DNA of 64,000 bases from an uncultured Prevotellaceae bacterium (GTDB taxonomy: Bacteria; Bacteroidota; Bacteroidia; Bacteroidales; Muribaculaceae), in the NCBI GenBank assembly GCA_905210415.1, contig CAJLWM010000006.1, forward strand, positions 4,477-68,476, in the 5' to 3' direction. A program made the translations under genes and the position numbers. Below the pieces are notes generated by a model. It searched no databases. It was not told where the DNA came from and saw nothing but the letters and a program-made list of their open reading frames with translations. This document shows, in pieces, positions 9,142 through 20,300 of this stretch (the first letter of the stretch is position 1; each line of letters begins with the position of its first letter).

Positions 9142-9184
9142 TTGCGACATTTGGCTAAACGAGGCCGAATGTCGCAATTTTCTT
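9142..9184 (+). terminator. Intrinsic terminator after the TPR gene
   Basis: Inverted repeat TTGCGACATT / AATGTCGCAA, with extra inner GGC/GCC pairing, followed by TTTTCTTG. It ends the unit that starts near 6063. Confidence 0.85.
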
Positions 9185-9259
9185 GTTATATGCTTGTGTG
9201 AATGAGATTTTTATTTTATTTTTGGTGATTATAACATTGTAAAGTCTATATAAAAGTTT

Positions 9260-11548
9260 ATGAAAAGAATCAATAGGATAGCACTTGTTTTGGCATTAGC
9301 AGTGCTTTCGTTGTCGATAGTTAATGCTGAAGGGAAATTGTCAAGTAGCACATATGCTTTCCTGAATTCGTTGCGAAACAACAGTGGAGTGGAAGAACTG
9401 GCCGCTAACAGTGCGTTCGGTGGAAATAGTGCCCGTAGTGCCAAGGTAAGAAAATTGACGGCTGACAGATATGTTGCGCCAGTGCAGATGGCAAATGGTG
9501 TGCAAGCTGTGCAGGCCTTTGTGAGTATCGACGGCTGGAATGTGGCGCCAATCGACGAGATGGAAGCGCTGGGAGTGCAAGTCAACGGTCAGATGAGCGA
9601 CGTGCTCACTGTCACTGCTCCTATTGATAAATTGGAAGCTCTTGCCAAGGTGAGCAATGTGCGTCAAGTGTCGGTGGCTCGTAAGTTGAGGCTGAAAACC
9701 GACAAACAGCGCGCTTCTGCATATGTAGACGAAGTGCTTGCAGGCAATGAATTGGCTATCCCATATACAGGTAAAGACGTGGTTGTGGGCGTGATTGACG
9801 TGGGTATCGACTACAATCACATGGCGTTTAAGGATGCCAATGGCAACACTCGCATCAAGCGTGTGTATATGCCTAACGACGATACCGGTTCTAAGGTTGT
9901 GCTGAATGGCAGCGTGCTTCCTGGTTCGGAATTTACTACCCAAGAACAAATATCTAAACTCACTGCCGACGAAGAGGCTCAAAGCCACGGTACACACACA
10001 TCTGCTATTGCTGCCGGCACGCAAGTGGGCAACTTTGGCGGTATGGCGCCAGAAGCCGATTTGGTGCTTTGCGGCTTGGGCGACGATTTGTCGGATGTTA
10101 ACTTGGTGAATTCTATTAATTACATCTTCAGCTATGCTAAAAGTGTTGGGAAACCAGCGGTAATCAATATCAGTCTTGGCGACCATTATGGACCTCACGA
10201 TGGTTCGACAGACATCTGTAAATCGTTGGAATCGCTTGTTGATGACGGTCACCTGATTGTGCTTGCAGCGGGAAATGAAGGTGGCGATAAGGTGCATTTC
10301 TCTACCACTTTTACAAACCCTGGTGACAATGTCGCTCAAAAGACTGTTTTGTTTAGGGGTATAGAATATGATGGTGGAGCTTATGTAAGCTCTTTTGAAA
10401 TCTATGCTAATAGCGGAAAACAATTTGCCATTCAATATGTGGTGGTAGATAAGGATGGCAAGCAATTGGCAGTGTCAAAAAAGCAGGCAGTGTCGTCGCA
10501 AGGTGCAACGTTTAATATGTCAAGTCATAGTGTATTCAAAAACTACTATACTGGTAAAGCTGTGTCATATTCTGAATTAGATGCTAATAGCGGAAAGTGG
10601 CACGTGTATATTGATGTGAATTGCGAGTCAACTTCTTTAGCCAACAATGATTGGTATCTTGGCGTTGTCTTTTGGGGCAAAAAAGGCGAAACATTAAATG
10701 GTTGGAACTTGGATGGCAATGCAGAATTTGATAATTATGGTTTGTCGAATTTTGTTTCTGGCAATTCAGAGATGTCGATTAGCGGCATGGCAACAGGCGA
10801 GAAGACTATCTCGGTGGGCGCATTTGTTTCAAAAAGCTCATATAAGGCATTGGATGGCAAAGAATACTCGTATGGGTTCATTCCTAATGATATAGCTTAT
10901 TTCTCAAGCTATGGCCCGGATGCTAATGGCAAGAAGCGCCCAGATATTTTGGCGGGTGGCGCTACTGTGGTTTCCGCGGTTAACCGCTACGATTCTGAGA
11001 CCGTGAAAAAAGGTTATAATTATTTGGCAGCCGAGGTGAGTGATAATAAGGGCAATAAGCACTACTGGGGCGATATGTCGGGAACATCAATGGCTGCACC
11101 AGAAGTGACAGGTATTTTGGCATTGTGGCTTCAGGCAAAGCCTACGTTGAGCTATAACGATGTGATGGAAGTGTTTGAAAACACTTCAGTGCGCGACAAC
11201 TATGTGAATAAGAATCCTAAAAAGAGTGGCTATGGCAAAATTGACGCTTGGGATGGTATCAAGTATGTCATTTCTACGTCGGGCATCAACGACGTGAAGC
11301 AAGATGCCGACAACGTGATAATTTGTAAGAATCCATGCGATGGCAACTTCTCGGTGTTTGCTCCAAATGAAGATGCTGTGGCAGTGAGAGTCTATTCAAT
11401 AAGCGGTGCATTGATATATGATGCAACAAAGCAGATGGATGGCGGCGTGGCAAGTGTGTCGCTTGCAGGCAGAATCAATCCTGGCGTATATGTGGTTACT
11501 GTCACTGGTGATAAGTTGCGCAGCTCGTCGAGATTGATAGTGAAATAA
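9260..11548 (+). CDS. Secreted subtilisin-like (S8) serine protease with T9SS C-terminal domain
   Basis: A 762-residue protease. It has a signal peptide (about 1-23), an I9-like propeptide (about 75-150), then the S8 catalytic domain with the triad Asp180 (VIDVGIDYNH), His243 (QSHGTHTSA) and Ser610 (GTSMAAPEVTG). About 360 residues separate His and Ser, including a beta-rich insertion of roughly 200 residues (about 340-545), as in several Bacteroidales subtilases. The last 75 residues (GNFSVFAPNEDAVAVRVYS through RLIVK) look like a type A T9SS sorting domain. That predicts export by SprA/PorV and cleavage by PorU, all encoded in this window. Its stop shares one base with the start of the next protease gene. 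Substrates are unknown. Confidence 0.9.
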   Translation: MKRINRIALVLALAVLSLSIVNAEGKLSSSTYAFLNSLRNNSGVEELAANSAFGGNSARSAKVRKLTADRYVAPVQMANGVQAVQAFVSIDGWNVAPIDEMEALGVQVNGQMSDVLTVTAPIDKLEALAKVSNVRQVSVARKLRLKTDKQRASAYVDEVLAGNELAIPYTGKDVVVGVIDVGIDYNHMAFKDANGNTRIKRVYMPNDDTGSKVVLNGSVLPGSEFTTQEQISKLTADEEAQSHGTHTSAIAAGTQVGNFGGMAPEADLVLCGLGDDLSDVNLVNSINYIFSYAKSVGKPAVINISLGDHYGPHDGSTDICKSLESLVDDGHLIVLAAGNEGGDKVHFSTTFTNPGDNVAQKTVLFRGIEYDGGAYVSSFEIYANSGKQFAIQYVVVDKDGKQLAVSKKQAVSSQGATFNMSSHSVFKNYYTGKAVSYSELDANSGKWHVYIDVNCESTSLANNDWYLGVVFWGKKGETLNGWNLDGNAEFDNYGLSNFVSGNSEMSISGMATGEKTISVGAFVSKSSYKALDGKEYSYGFIPNDIAYFSSYGPDANGKKRPDILAGGATVVSAVNRYDSETVKKGYNYLAAEVSDNKGNKHYWGDMSGTSMAAPEVTGILALWLQAKPTLSYNDVMEVFENTSVRDNYVNKNPKKSGYGKIDAWDGIKYVISTSGINDVKQDADNVIICKNPCDGNFSVFAPNEDAVAVRVYSISGALIYDATKQMDGGVASVSLAGRINPGVYVVTVTGDKLRSSSRLIVK

Positions 11549-13710
11549 TGCGAATTGAATTTAAGAAAATATTTATAATGGCGATGCTGGTGGCTTTAGT
11601 GCCATCGGCATCGCTTTACGCAAGGCGGGGGAGTCTCACGCCTCGCTCGCACGTGTCGCTCCGGCAGGCGCAAGCGCGTGGTGAGCAAAGCGTGCAGTGT
11701 TTTCTGCGTGTGACCGACGAGGCTGTTTTAGCCCAGCTGCAGCGCTTGGGTGTGAAGGTGCAGCACGTGTTTGGCAAGGTGATAACCGCTCAGGTGCCGG
11801 TGCAAGAGATTGTCCGTGTGAGCGAGTTGGCACTGGTCAAGCAAGTGCAGTTGGCTCAGCGCATGGCTGTGTGCAACGATAGGGCCCGACAATTCAGCAT
11901 GGTGGACGGTGCGCATGCCGTGAGCGCTGGATCACAGGGAGCGTTCACTGGCAAAGATGTAATTGTGGGCGTGGTAGACGTTGGTATTGATTTCAATCAC
12001 ATCGAGTTTATGGGAGAAGATGGAGAGAGTCGTGTGAAGCGAGTGTATCTACCCACTCATAAAGGAGGCGTAGCGCCAGTGGTTGACGGCAATGAACTGC
12101 CTGGTTCGGCATATGCCACTCCGCAGGAGATTGCGGCGTTGACGTCGGATTGCACCGACCAGTCGCATGGCACACACACCAGTACCACAGCAGCCGGCGG
12201 ATATAAGGGCAACGGCTATTATGGCGTGGCTACGGCAAGCGACCTTGTGCTGTGTGCAATGCCCGACAGGGAATTGACCGATGTGAACATAGCAAACAGC
12301 GTGGCATATATTTTTGATTATGCCAAGAGCGTTGGCAAGCCAGCAGTGATAAACATGAGTTTGGCATCAACATCCGGTCCGCACGATGGCACATCGATGC
12401 TGTCGGAAGTGTTTGCGGCGAAGTCGGGGAAGGGAAGAATGTGCGTGTTGTCGGTGGGCAACGATGCGCGTCTGTTCACAAAGATTTCAAAGCGGTTTGA
12501 GCAGGATACCGACACCTTGCGCACTTTCTACGAAAATCTATATACGCTCTACACCAACCATGGCGATTTGGATATGTGGGCCGATGATGCCCGAAAGTTC
12601 AAGGCTCGCTTTGTGGTGTATGACAGACAGCGCCAAGCGGTGGCATACGAGAGCGATTGGCATGAGGCAGGCACAAGCGATGAAGCCGTGAAGATAACTA
12701 TGGAAGATGTGCCATCGCTAAAGGATCTCTATTCTGGAGAGGTTTCGTTCTCATCGGGCATCGGCGCGAATGGCAAGATGGAACTGTACACCGCATTTGA
12801 TGTGGAATACGTATGCGAGAAAGCTACTGCGAAAAACTATTATATGGGCATCAAGGTGTGGGCAGAGAAGGGTACTACTATCACTGGTTGGAGCAATACT
12901 GGCACGCAATTGGTGTCGAATGGTGTTGATGGTTGGAGCTATGGCACAAGTGACGGCAACATCAGCGATCTCACTACCGGCGAAGGTGTGATTTCGGTGG
13001 GCGCTTATTGCTCAAAAACGAGTGTTGACACTCCGAATGGCGCCGATAACTACACGGGCAGCGAATTGGGCGACATCGCATTTTTCTCAAGCTTCGGCAA
13101 GGATGCTAATGGCATAAGTCGTCCTACGGTCACTGCACCGGGTTATGTGGTGGTTTCGGCACTCAATCGCTATGATGCCACGCAGGCCAATGATGGCGAC
13201 AACGCGCTGGTGCAAATCATCGGTGGCAAGAAATACCGTTGGGGCTCGATGTATGGCACATCGCAGTCGGCCCCGATTGTTACAGGCACTATAGCATTGT
13301 GGTTGCAGGCCAATCCCGAACTGACCTGCGCAGATGTTGAGAATGTGCTTGAGCGTACCTCCACGAGAGATGAACTTGTGAAGAATGACAATCCTGATAA
13401 GTGGGGCTACGGCAAAATCAATGCGCTGAAAGGTTTGCAATATCTGCTCGGATCGGGAATCGACAGCGTGGAGCAAGACAAACTGTGGCGCATAATTCCA
13501 GGCGAAGAGCCGATCATAATTCATGCTCCGTGCGATGGCGAGGCCCAAATGTCGGCATACGATATGCTTGGGCGGCAAGTTGCGTTATCGCGTTGTGCGG
13601 TGAGCGGCGGATATGGCGAGTTGCCGAGAATGCATCTGCCAGGGCATGGCGTGTATGTGGTGCGAGTAGTTGTGGGCGGAATGAGCCACACGTTTAAGGT
13701 GATTTTGTGA
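11548..13710 (+). CDS. Second secreted S8 serine protease with T9SS C-terminal domain
   Basis: A 720-residue paralogue of the preceding gene, overlapping it by one base (TAATG), so it is translationally coupled. It has a signal peptide (about 1-26), a propeptide, and the triad Asp144 (VVDVGIDFNH), His207 (SHGTHTST) and Ser572 (GTSQSAPIVTG). The usual GTSMAAP is changed to GTSQSAP, which keeps the nucleophile. The C-terminus (MSAYDMLGRQVALSRC to SHTFKVIL) resembles a T9SS sorting domain. The first 250 bases are noticeably richer in G+C than the preceding gene, while the catalytic core is closely related, which points to an old duplication with divergent ends. The ruvA gene begins 37 bases downstream. 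Confidence 0.88.
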   Translation: MRIEFKKIFIMAMLVALVPSASLYARRGSLTPRSHVSLRQAQARGEQSVQCFLRVTDEAVLAQLQRLGVKVQHVFGKVITAQVPVQEIVRVSELALVKQVQLAQRMAVCNDRARQFSMVDGAHAVSAGSQGAFTGKDVIVGVVDVGIDFNHIEFMGEDGESRVKRVYLPTHKGGVAPVVDGNELPGSAYATPQEIAALTSDCTDQSHGTHTSTTAAGGYKGNGYYGVATASDLVLCAMPDRELTDVNIANSVAYIFDYAKSVGKPAVINMSLASTSGPHDGTSMLSEVFAAKSGKGRMCVLSVGNDARLFTKISKRFEQDTDTLRTFYENLYTLYTNHGDLDMWADDARKFKARFVVYDRQRQAVAYESDWHEAGTSDEAVKITMEDVPSLKDLYSGEVSFSSGIGANGKMELYTAFDVEYVCEKATAKNYYMGIKVWAEKGTTITGWSNTGTQLVSNGVDGWSYGTSDGNISDLTTGEGVISVGAYCSKTSVDTPNGADNYTGSELGDIAFFSSFGKDANGISRPTVTAPGYVVVSALNRYDATQANDGDNALVQIIGGKKYRWGSMYGTSQSAPIVTGTIALWLQANPELTCADVENVLERTSTRDELVKNDNPDKWGYGKINALKGLQYLLGSGIDSVEQDKLWRIIPGEEPIIIHAPCDGEAQMSAYDMLGRQVALSRCAVSGGYGELPRMHLPGHGVYVVRVVVGGMSHTFKVIL

Positions 13711-13747
13711 GAAAACAATAAATTGTGAAAACAAAAATTTTGATAGC

Positions 13748-14332
13748 ATGATAGATTATATAAAAGGTAGTATTGAAGAGAGCAATCCAGCCTACATTGT
13801 GTTGGAATCGTATGGCGTGGGCTATATGCTGAATGTTTCGCTCAACACATACACACAACTGCAGAATGTGAAGGATGTGGTGAAGGTGTATGTCTATGAG
13901 GCAATCCGTGAAGATGCACATATGCTGTATGGTTTTGCCGAAAGACACGAGAGAGAAGTGTTTGAGTTGCTCATCAGCGTGAGCGGAGTGGGTACGAACA
14001 CAGCACGAATGATACTTTCATCTTATCCGGTGGCAGAGTTGGAAGCCGCAATCGCTTCGGGCAATTCTGCTGCGCTGAAATCGGTGAAGGGAGTAGGGGC
14101 AAAGACTGCACAAAGAATAATAGTTGACCTGAAAGATAAAATAAATACGGTAGATGCTTCGTTATTAAGTATAAGCCCATTAAACAATGAAGCGTTCGAC
14201 GAAGCTTTGGCAGCGCTCGTGATGTTGGGCTATAGCCGTCAGGCAACGCAGAAAACGTTGCAGAAACTTTTCCAATCAGACCCTACGCTCACAGTGGAAA
14301 AAGCCATAAAGAGTGCGCTGAAGATGCTGTGA
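13748..14332 (+). CDS. ruvA: Holliday junction branch migration protein RuvA
   Basis: DNA-binding subunit that loads the RuvB motor on Holliday junctions during recombination and repair. Of 194 residues, about the first 62 form the OB-fold (MIDYIKGSIEESNPAYIVLE, YVYEAIREDAHMLYGF). The helix-hairpin-helix region follows with SVSGVGTNTARMIL and SVKGVGAKTAQRIIVDLKDK, then a linker, and the C-terminal RuvB-contacting domain is about 147-194 (EALAALVMLGYSRQATQK). Length and domain order are normal. It sits directly upstream of sprA, a linkage known from other Bacteroidetes. Confidence 0.97.
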   Translation: MIDYIKGSIEESNPAYIVLESYGVGYMLNVSLNTYTQLQNVKDVVKVYVYEAIREDAHMLYGFAERHEREVFELLISVSGVGTNTARMILSSYPVAELEAAIASGNSAALKSVKGVGAKTAQRIIVDLKDKINTVDASLLSISPLNNEAFDEALAALVMLGYSRQATQKTLQKLFQSDPTLTVEKAIKSALKML

Positions 14333-14399
14333 GGCTTATAGTGGGCGAGAAAAGGCGTGTTGCTGGCGGCAACGTTGATTATATTTTGCAAAGAAATTA

Positions 14400-17300
14400 A
14401 TGAGCAGACATAAAGCCGTTGAACATATAAAGAGCAAAAAACTGCTGAGCATAGTGCTGTGTGGGGTATTGGCATACTCTGCACTGCATTTCGACGCATT
14501 CGCCCAATACGTACAATCAAAACTCTTGCCACCGCCTCCAGTGCCCGAAAAGACTGTAGAGAAAAAGGGTGGCAAGGAGAAAACCGATTCTATAAGCCTG
14601 CACTACAAGGTGCAGGAGACCATCCCTACCGACTTTGAGGATTTGGGTAAGGGCAAGCATGCCGTGGACCTTAATTCTCCAAAAAATATCACCACAGAGG
14701 CCGAATATGATGCCACTACTGGCATGTATATCGTACGCACTAAGTTGGGTGATAAGGAGATAACTACGCCGTTTATGCTCTCGGCCGATGAATATAACAA
14801 CATCGCCTTGCGAAAGTCGATGCAGGAGTATTACCAGCAACGCAACAGCGTTACGGCGCAGGAAAACAAGAAGGACCCGTTTAATTTTCTTGATATGCAG
14901 TTCGGTCTTGGTCCGTTGGACAAGGTGTTTGGTCCTGGTGGTGTGCAGTTGAAGACACAAGGTTCGGTGAAAATCAATATGGGTATAAAGTCGAATAAGA
15001 CCGATAACCCTGCTTTGTCGGTTGACGCTCGCCGCAAAACGTATTTTGATTTCGACCAACAGATACAAGCCAATATCAACGCCTCGGTGGGCGATAAGAT
15101 GAAGTTCGACATGTCGTATAACACCGGAGCAACATTTGATTTCGACAACAAAAACCTGAAATTGGCTTATGAAGGCAAGGAAGACGAAATCATAAAAAAT
15201 ATAGAGGCTGGTAATGTGAGTATGACCACTGGGTCGTCGCTCATCAAGGGTAGCACATCGCTTTTTGGTGTGAAAACCAAGTTGCAATTCGGAAAACTCA
15301 CCGCCACAGCATTGGTGTCGCAACAAAACTCGCAGACCCAGACAGTGAATAGCCGCGGTGGCGCACAGACCCAGAATTTCTATGTCACAGCCGATTCTTA
15401 TGACCAAAACCGCCACTTCTTCTTGGCACATTGGTTTAGAGATAATTACGATAAATTCTGCTCAACTCTGCCATTGGTGTCGAGCGGTATCAACATCACG
15501 CGCATCGAGGTGTGGGTGACTAATAAGCGTGGCGATTATTCACAGTCGCGCAATGTGCTGGCGTTTATGGATGCCGGTGAAAATCGCCGTTTGGCAAATT
15601 CGCACTGGGTACCAAATACTTCGGCGGCAGTGCCAAGCAACTTGTCGAACAATTTGTTCACAGAACTCAATACAAGCTATCCTGATGCCAGATATATGGA
15701 GCAGGTGGCCACTACACTCGAACCGCTTTCGGCTTATGGCTTTGAGGGTGGTAGGGATTATGAGAAGGTTGAAAGCGCTCGCTTGCTCTCGTCGCAAGAA
15801 TACACGCTCAACGCCTCGCTTGGATATATCTCGCTGAAGTCGGCGCTTAATGCCGATGAGGTGCTTGCCGTGGCATATCAGTATACCTATAAGGGTCAGA
15901 CTTATCAAGTGGGTGAGTTTGCCGGCGACGTGACATCTACAAAATCGTCGCTATATGTGAAGTTGCTGAAGGGAACTACAATCTCCAACAAGTTGCCAAT
16001 GTGGGATTTGGCAATGAAAAATATTTATTCGCTTGGCGCTTATCAGATACAATCGAGCAACTTCAAGTTGAACATCAAGTATATGAGCGACACCACAGGC
16101 ACATATATCAATTATCTGCCTGCAGGCAATATCAGCGGTACGCCACTCATAAGAGTGATGAACCTCGACCGCTTAGACTCAAACAGTCAGCCTAACCCAG
16201 ATGGCCGCTTCGACTACATAGAGGGTTACACCATCAATGCTTCGAGTGGTAAGGTGATATTCCCTGTAGTTGAGCCGTTTGGTAAGCACTTGGCTACAAA
16301 GATTGGCAATCCGGCGATTGCCGAGAAATTTGTCTATCAAGAATTGTACGACTCTACACTCACTGTGGCAAGGCAATTCCAAGACAAGAATAAATTTATC
16401 CTTGAAGGAGAATATCAGGCATCAAGCGGCGCGCAGATACGCTTGAATGCTATGAACGTGGCACGCGGGTCGGTGGTAGTGACTGCCGGAGGTGTGACAT
16501 TGACAGAAAACAGCGATTATACGGTGGACTACAATATGGGTATTGTCACAATCTTGAATCAGAGCATCATCGATTCGGGAACAAACGTGAGTGTAACCCT
16601 TGAAAACCAATCCACCTATAGTACTCAGCGCAAAACATTGCTCGGACTCGACTTAAACTATAAGTTCAATAAGAATTTCAATCTCGGAGCCACTGTGATG
16701 CACTATGGCGAGAAATCACTCACCGAAAAGGTGTCGATTGGCGACGAGATAGTCAACAACACTATTTGGGGATTAAATCTGTCGTACAACACCAGCTTTA
16801 TGTGGCTGACCAATCTGTTGAACAAGATACCTACAGTGAATGCCACAGCGCCATCCACATTCTCGTTTAATGGTGAGTTTGCGCAGTTGATACCACATCA
16901 GCAGAAGACGGGTTCGAATAGAGGTAGCTCGTATATTGATGACTTTGAATCTACGCAGTCGGGACTTGATTTGCGTTCGCCATATTCGTGGTTTTTGTGT
17001 TCTACGCCTTACGACAATTCGTCGAGCGCATTGTTTCCAGAGGCTGCGTTGAGCAATAATACCGACTATGGCAAAAACCGTGCGTTGCTGTCGTGGTATT
17101 ACATCGATCGCATGTTTACACAGCGCAACAGTTCGCTCGTGCCAGGCTACATCAAAAACGACTTAAAGCAACTCTCCAATCCGTATGTGCGAGAGGTGAC
17201 ATACTCAGAGGTTTATCCGGGACGTGAGCTTAGCTACGGCGAATCGTCGACGCTGCAAACACTCAACCTGTCGTATTATCCTAACGAGCGTGGCCCATAT

Positions 17301-20300
17301 AACCTCGATGCCGACGGAATGAATATCGATGGCACGTTGCTCAACCCAGAGAAGCGTTGGGGTGGTATTATGAGAAAACTTGATGCCACCAACTTTGAGC
17401 AATCAAACATCGAGTATATCCAATTCTGGCTTCTCAATCCATTCCTCGACGAAGAAGTGGATAATAAGGAGGGTGGTGACCTGTATTTCAACCTCGGTGA
17501 GGTGAGCGAAGACATCTTGAAGGATGGATATAAATCGTATGAAAACGGATTGCCTATTGATGGCGACAATACACACGTCAAGGAGACTGTGTGGGGTAAG
17601 GTATCAGACAAGACCTCGCTAACTTATGCCTTCGACAATGCTTCGGGCGCTCGTAAGTTGCAAGACGTGGGCCTTAACGGATTGTCAACCGAGGAAGAGA
17701 AGAATTTCCCTACATATAGCGAATATGTGAGCAAGTTGCGCCAGAAACTCTCGGCTTCAACATTGGCAGAAATGGAAGAAGACCAGTTCTCGCCAATCAA
17801 CGACCCTGGTGGCGACAACTACCACTTCTATCGTGGTCACGACTATGATGAAAAGAAACTCTCAGTGATTGAGCGCTATAAGCGCTATAATGGCACTGAA
17901 GGCAACTCGCTCTCGGCAGAAGATGCTACCGATGCTTTGTATCAGTCGGCTCGTAGTGTGCCAGACGTTGAAGATATCAATCAAGATAACACCCTCAATC
18001 AGTATGAGCGTTATTTCCAATATGAGGTTTCGATACGCCCAGAGGATTTGGTGGTGGGTAAGAACTATATCACCGACAAGCAAGCGCAACATGTGCCTAC
18101 TCGTGATGGTAACGGATTGGATGTGGAGTGGTATCAATTCACAATTCCACTTCGCGATTTTGAGAAAGCTGTTGGTTCGATCAACGACTTCTCTACAATT
18201 CGCTTCATGCGTATGTTCTTGACCAATTTCAAGAAGCCTGTTCACCTTCGTTTTGCATCGCTCGAATTGCTTCGTGGCGAGTGGCGAAGTTATGCATACA
18301 ATCCAGATGCAAAGGTCAATCAACCTGCCGATGGCGATATGTCAATCACTGCCGTGAACATTGAGGAAAATGCCGGCCGCGAACCGGTGAACTACGTGCT
18401 GCCTCCAGGCGTAAACCGTATTGTTGACTCTGGTCAATCGCAGGTGACTCAGCTCAATGAGCAATCATTGTCGATGAAGGTTACCAACTTGCCATCGGGC
18501 GCATCGCGTGCTGTGTATCGCAACACAAGCCTCGACCTGCGCAACTATCGCCGATTGCAGATGTTCTTGCACAACGAGGCTCTGATTGACGATGTCACTT
18601 CGCTCCGTAATGGCGATGTGTCGGCATTCATTCGTCTTGGTTCGGATGTGAAGAACAACTATTATGAATATGAAATTCCTCTTGAGGTCACACCAGCGCG
18701 TTCCGACTATAGCACCTATAGCTCAGCCGACCGCCTTTTGGTATGGCCAGAAAACAATATGCTCAATTGCAACCTCGACGTGTTTACGAGCGTGAAGAAA
18801 AACCGTAATGCACAGAAGGTGCAGGGCGTGAGCGGCGTGTCGTATAACACTCGATTTACGGAGCCAGACCCTTCTAACGAGAAGAACAAGGTGACAGTGC
18901 TTGGTAATCCAGCGCTGAGCGATGTGAAGGTGGTGATGATTGGTGTTCGCAACAATTCGGGTATGACCAAGGAATGTACTATTTGGGCTGACGAATTGCG
19001 TGTCACCGATTTCGACCAAGATGGCGGTTGGGCAGCGAAAGCCAATATGACCCTTGGCATCAGTGATATTGCCACCGTGAATGCCGGCTTCCATAAGGAA
19101 ACTGTAGGTTTTGGTTCGGTAGACCAAGGCTTGAATCAGCGCAACCTCGACAATTATCAAAACTACAATGTGGCAGTGCAGGTGGATATGGGTAGATTCT
19201 TGCCAGAAAAGGTGAAGCTGAAGGCTCCAATCTACTATTCGATAACCAACGAAGAAAGCACTCCAAAATACAATCCTCTCGACAAGGATATGTTGCTTGA
19301 CGACGCTATAGAAGTGTGCGAAACCAAGGCGCAACGCGATTCTATCAAGTCGTTTGCCGTGACATCAAAGCGTGTGGAAAGTTTCAGCGTATCGGGCTTG
19401 AAGTTCGACGTTAAGAGCAAGCTGCCAATGCCATGGGACCCAGCAAACTTTGTGTTTAACTATTCATCGAATAAGCGCCATAATGTAGACCCTGATAACG
19501 TGTATGAGAATACCAACGACTATCGTGGTAGCTTGATGTACAATTATGCCACTGCGTTCAAGCCATTTCGTCCGTTTAAGGGAGTGAAGCCAAAATCGAA
19601 GAGCAAGAACGTGAAATTCTTACAGGAATGGGAGTTGAATTGGTTCCCGCAACAGATAAGTTTCTTCACCAACATCTCGCGCTACTACTATGAGCAGCAG
19701 ACTCGCAACGAGAGCGATATTGATGTGGAATTGCCTGTTTCGGTAAGCAAGAATTTCTTGTGGGATCGCCAATTCTCAATTACTTGGAATATGACCAGAT
19801 CGCTCAATATGTCGTTCCAATCAAATACCACAGCGCATATCGAGGAACCGATAGGACAGGTCAACAAGAAACTCTTCCCAGACGAATATAAAGAGTGGCG
19901 CGACTCAGTGTGGCGCAGTATCAAGAATCTTGGTACGCCATATAGTTACAACCAAACGTTCAACGCTTCGTATAAGGCGCCATTCAACAAGATTTCGTTC
20001 CTCGACTTTATGACAGCCAATGCGTCGTATAATTCGGTGTATAATTGGGAACGAGGAACCGTGCTTGAAGATGTGCAGACAGGTAATACAATCTCAAATC
20101 AATCATCATATACACTCGATGGCAGAATGAATATGGAGGGATTGTATAACAAGGTGCCATATCTGAAGGCTATCAACAATCGTTTCTCGGGTTCGCGCTT
20201 AAATAAGGCAAAACGCGCCAAGAAGTTCTCTCGCACATTGCGTCTGAAGTCAGATACTACGCTTATGATACGACACAACATGAAGACCAAAAAGGTGAAG

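Noticed and set aside
9341..10465. A 374-codon open frame antisense to the first subtilase
   Set aside because: It is rich in His and Ile from reverse-reading protease codons and has no start signals, while the sense strand holds an intact catalytic domain.
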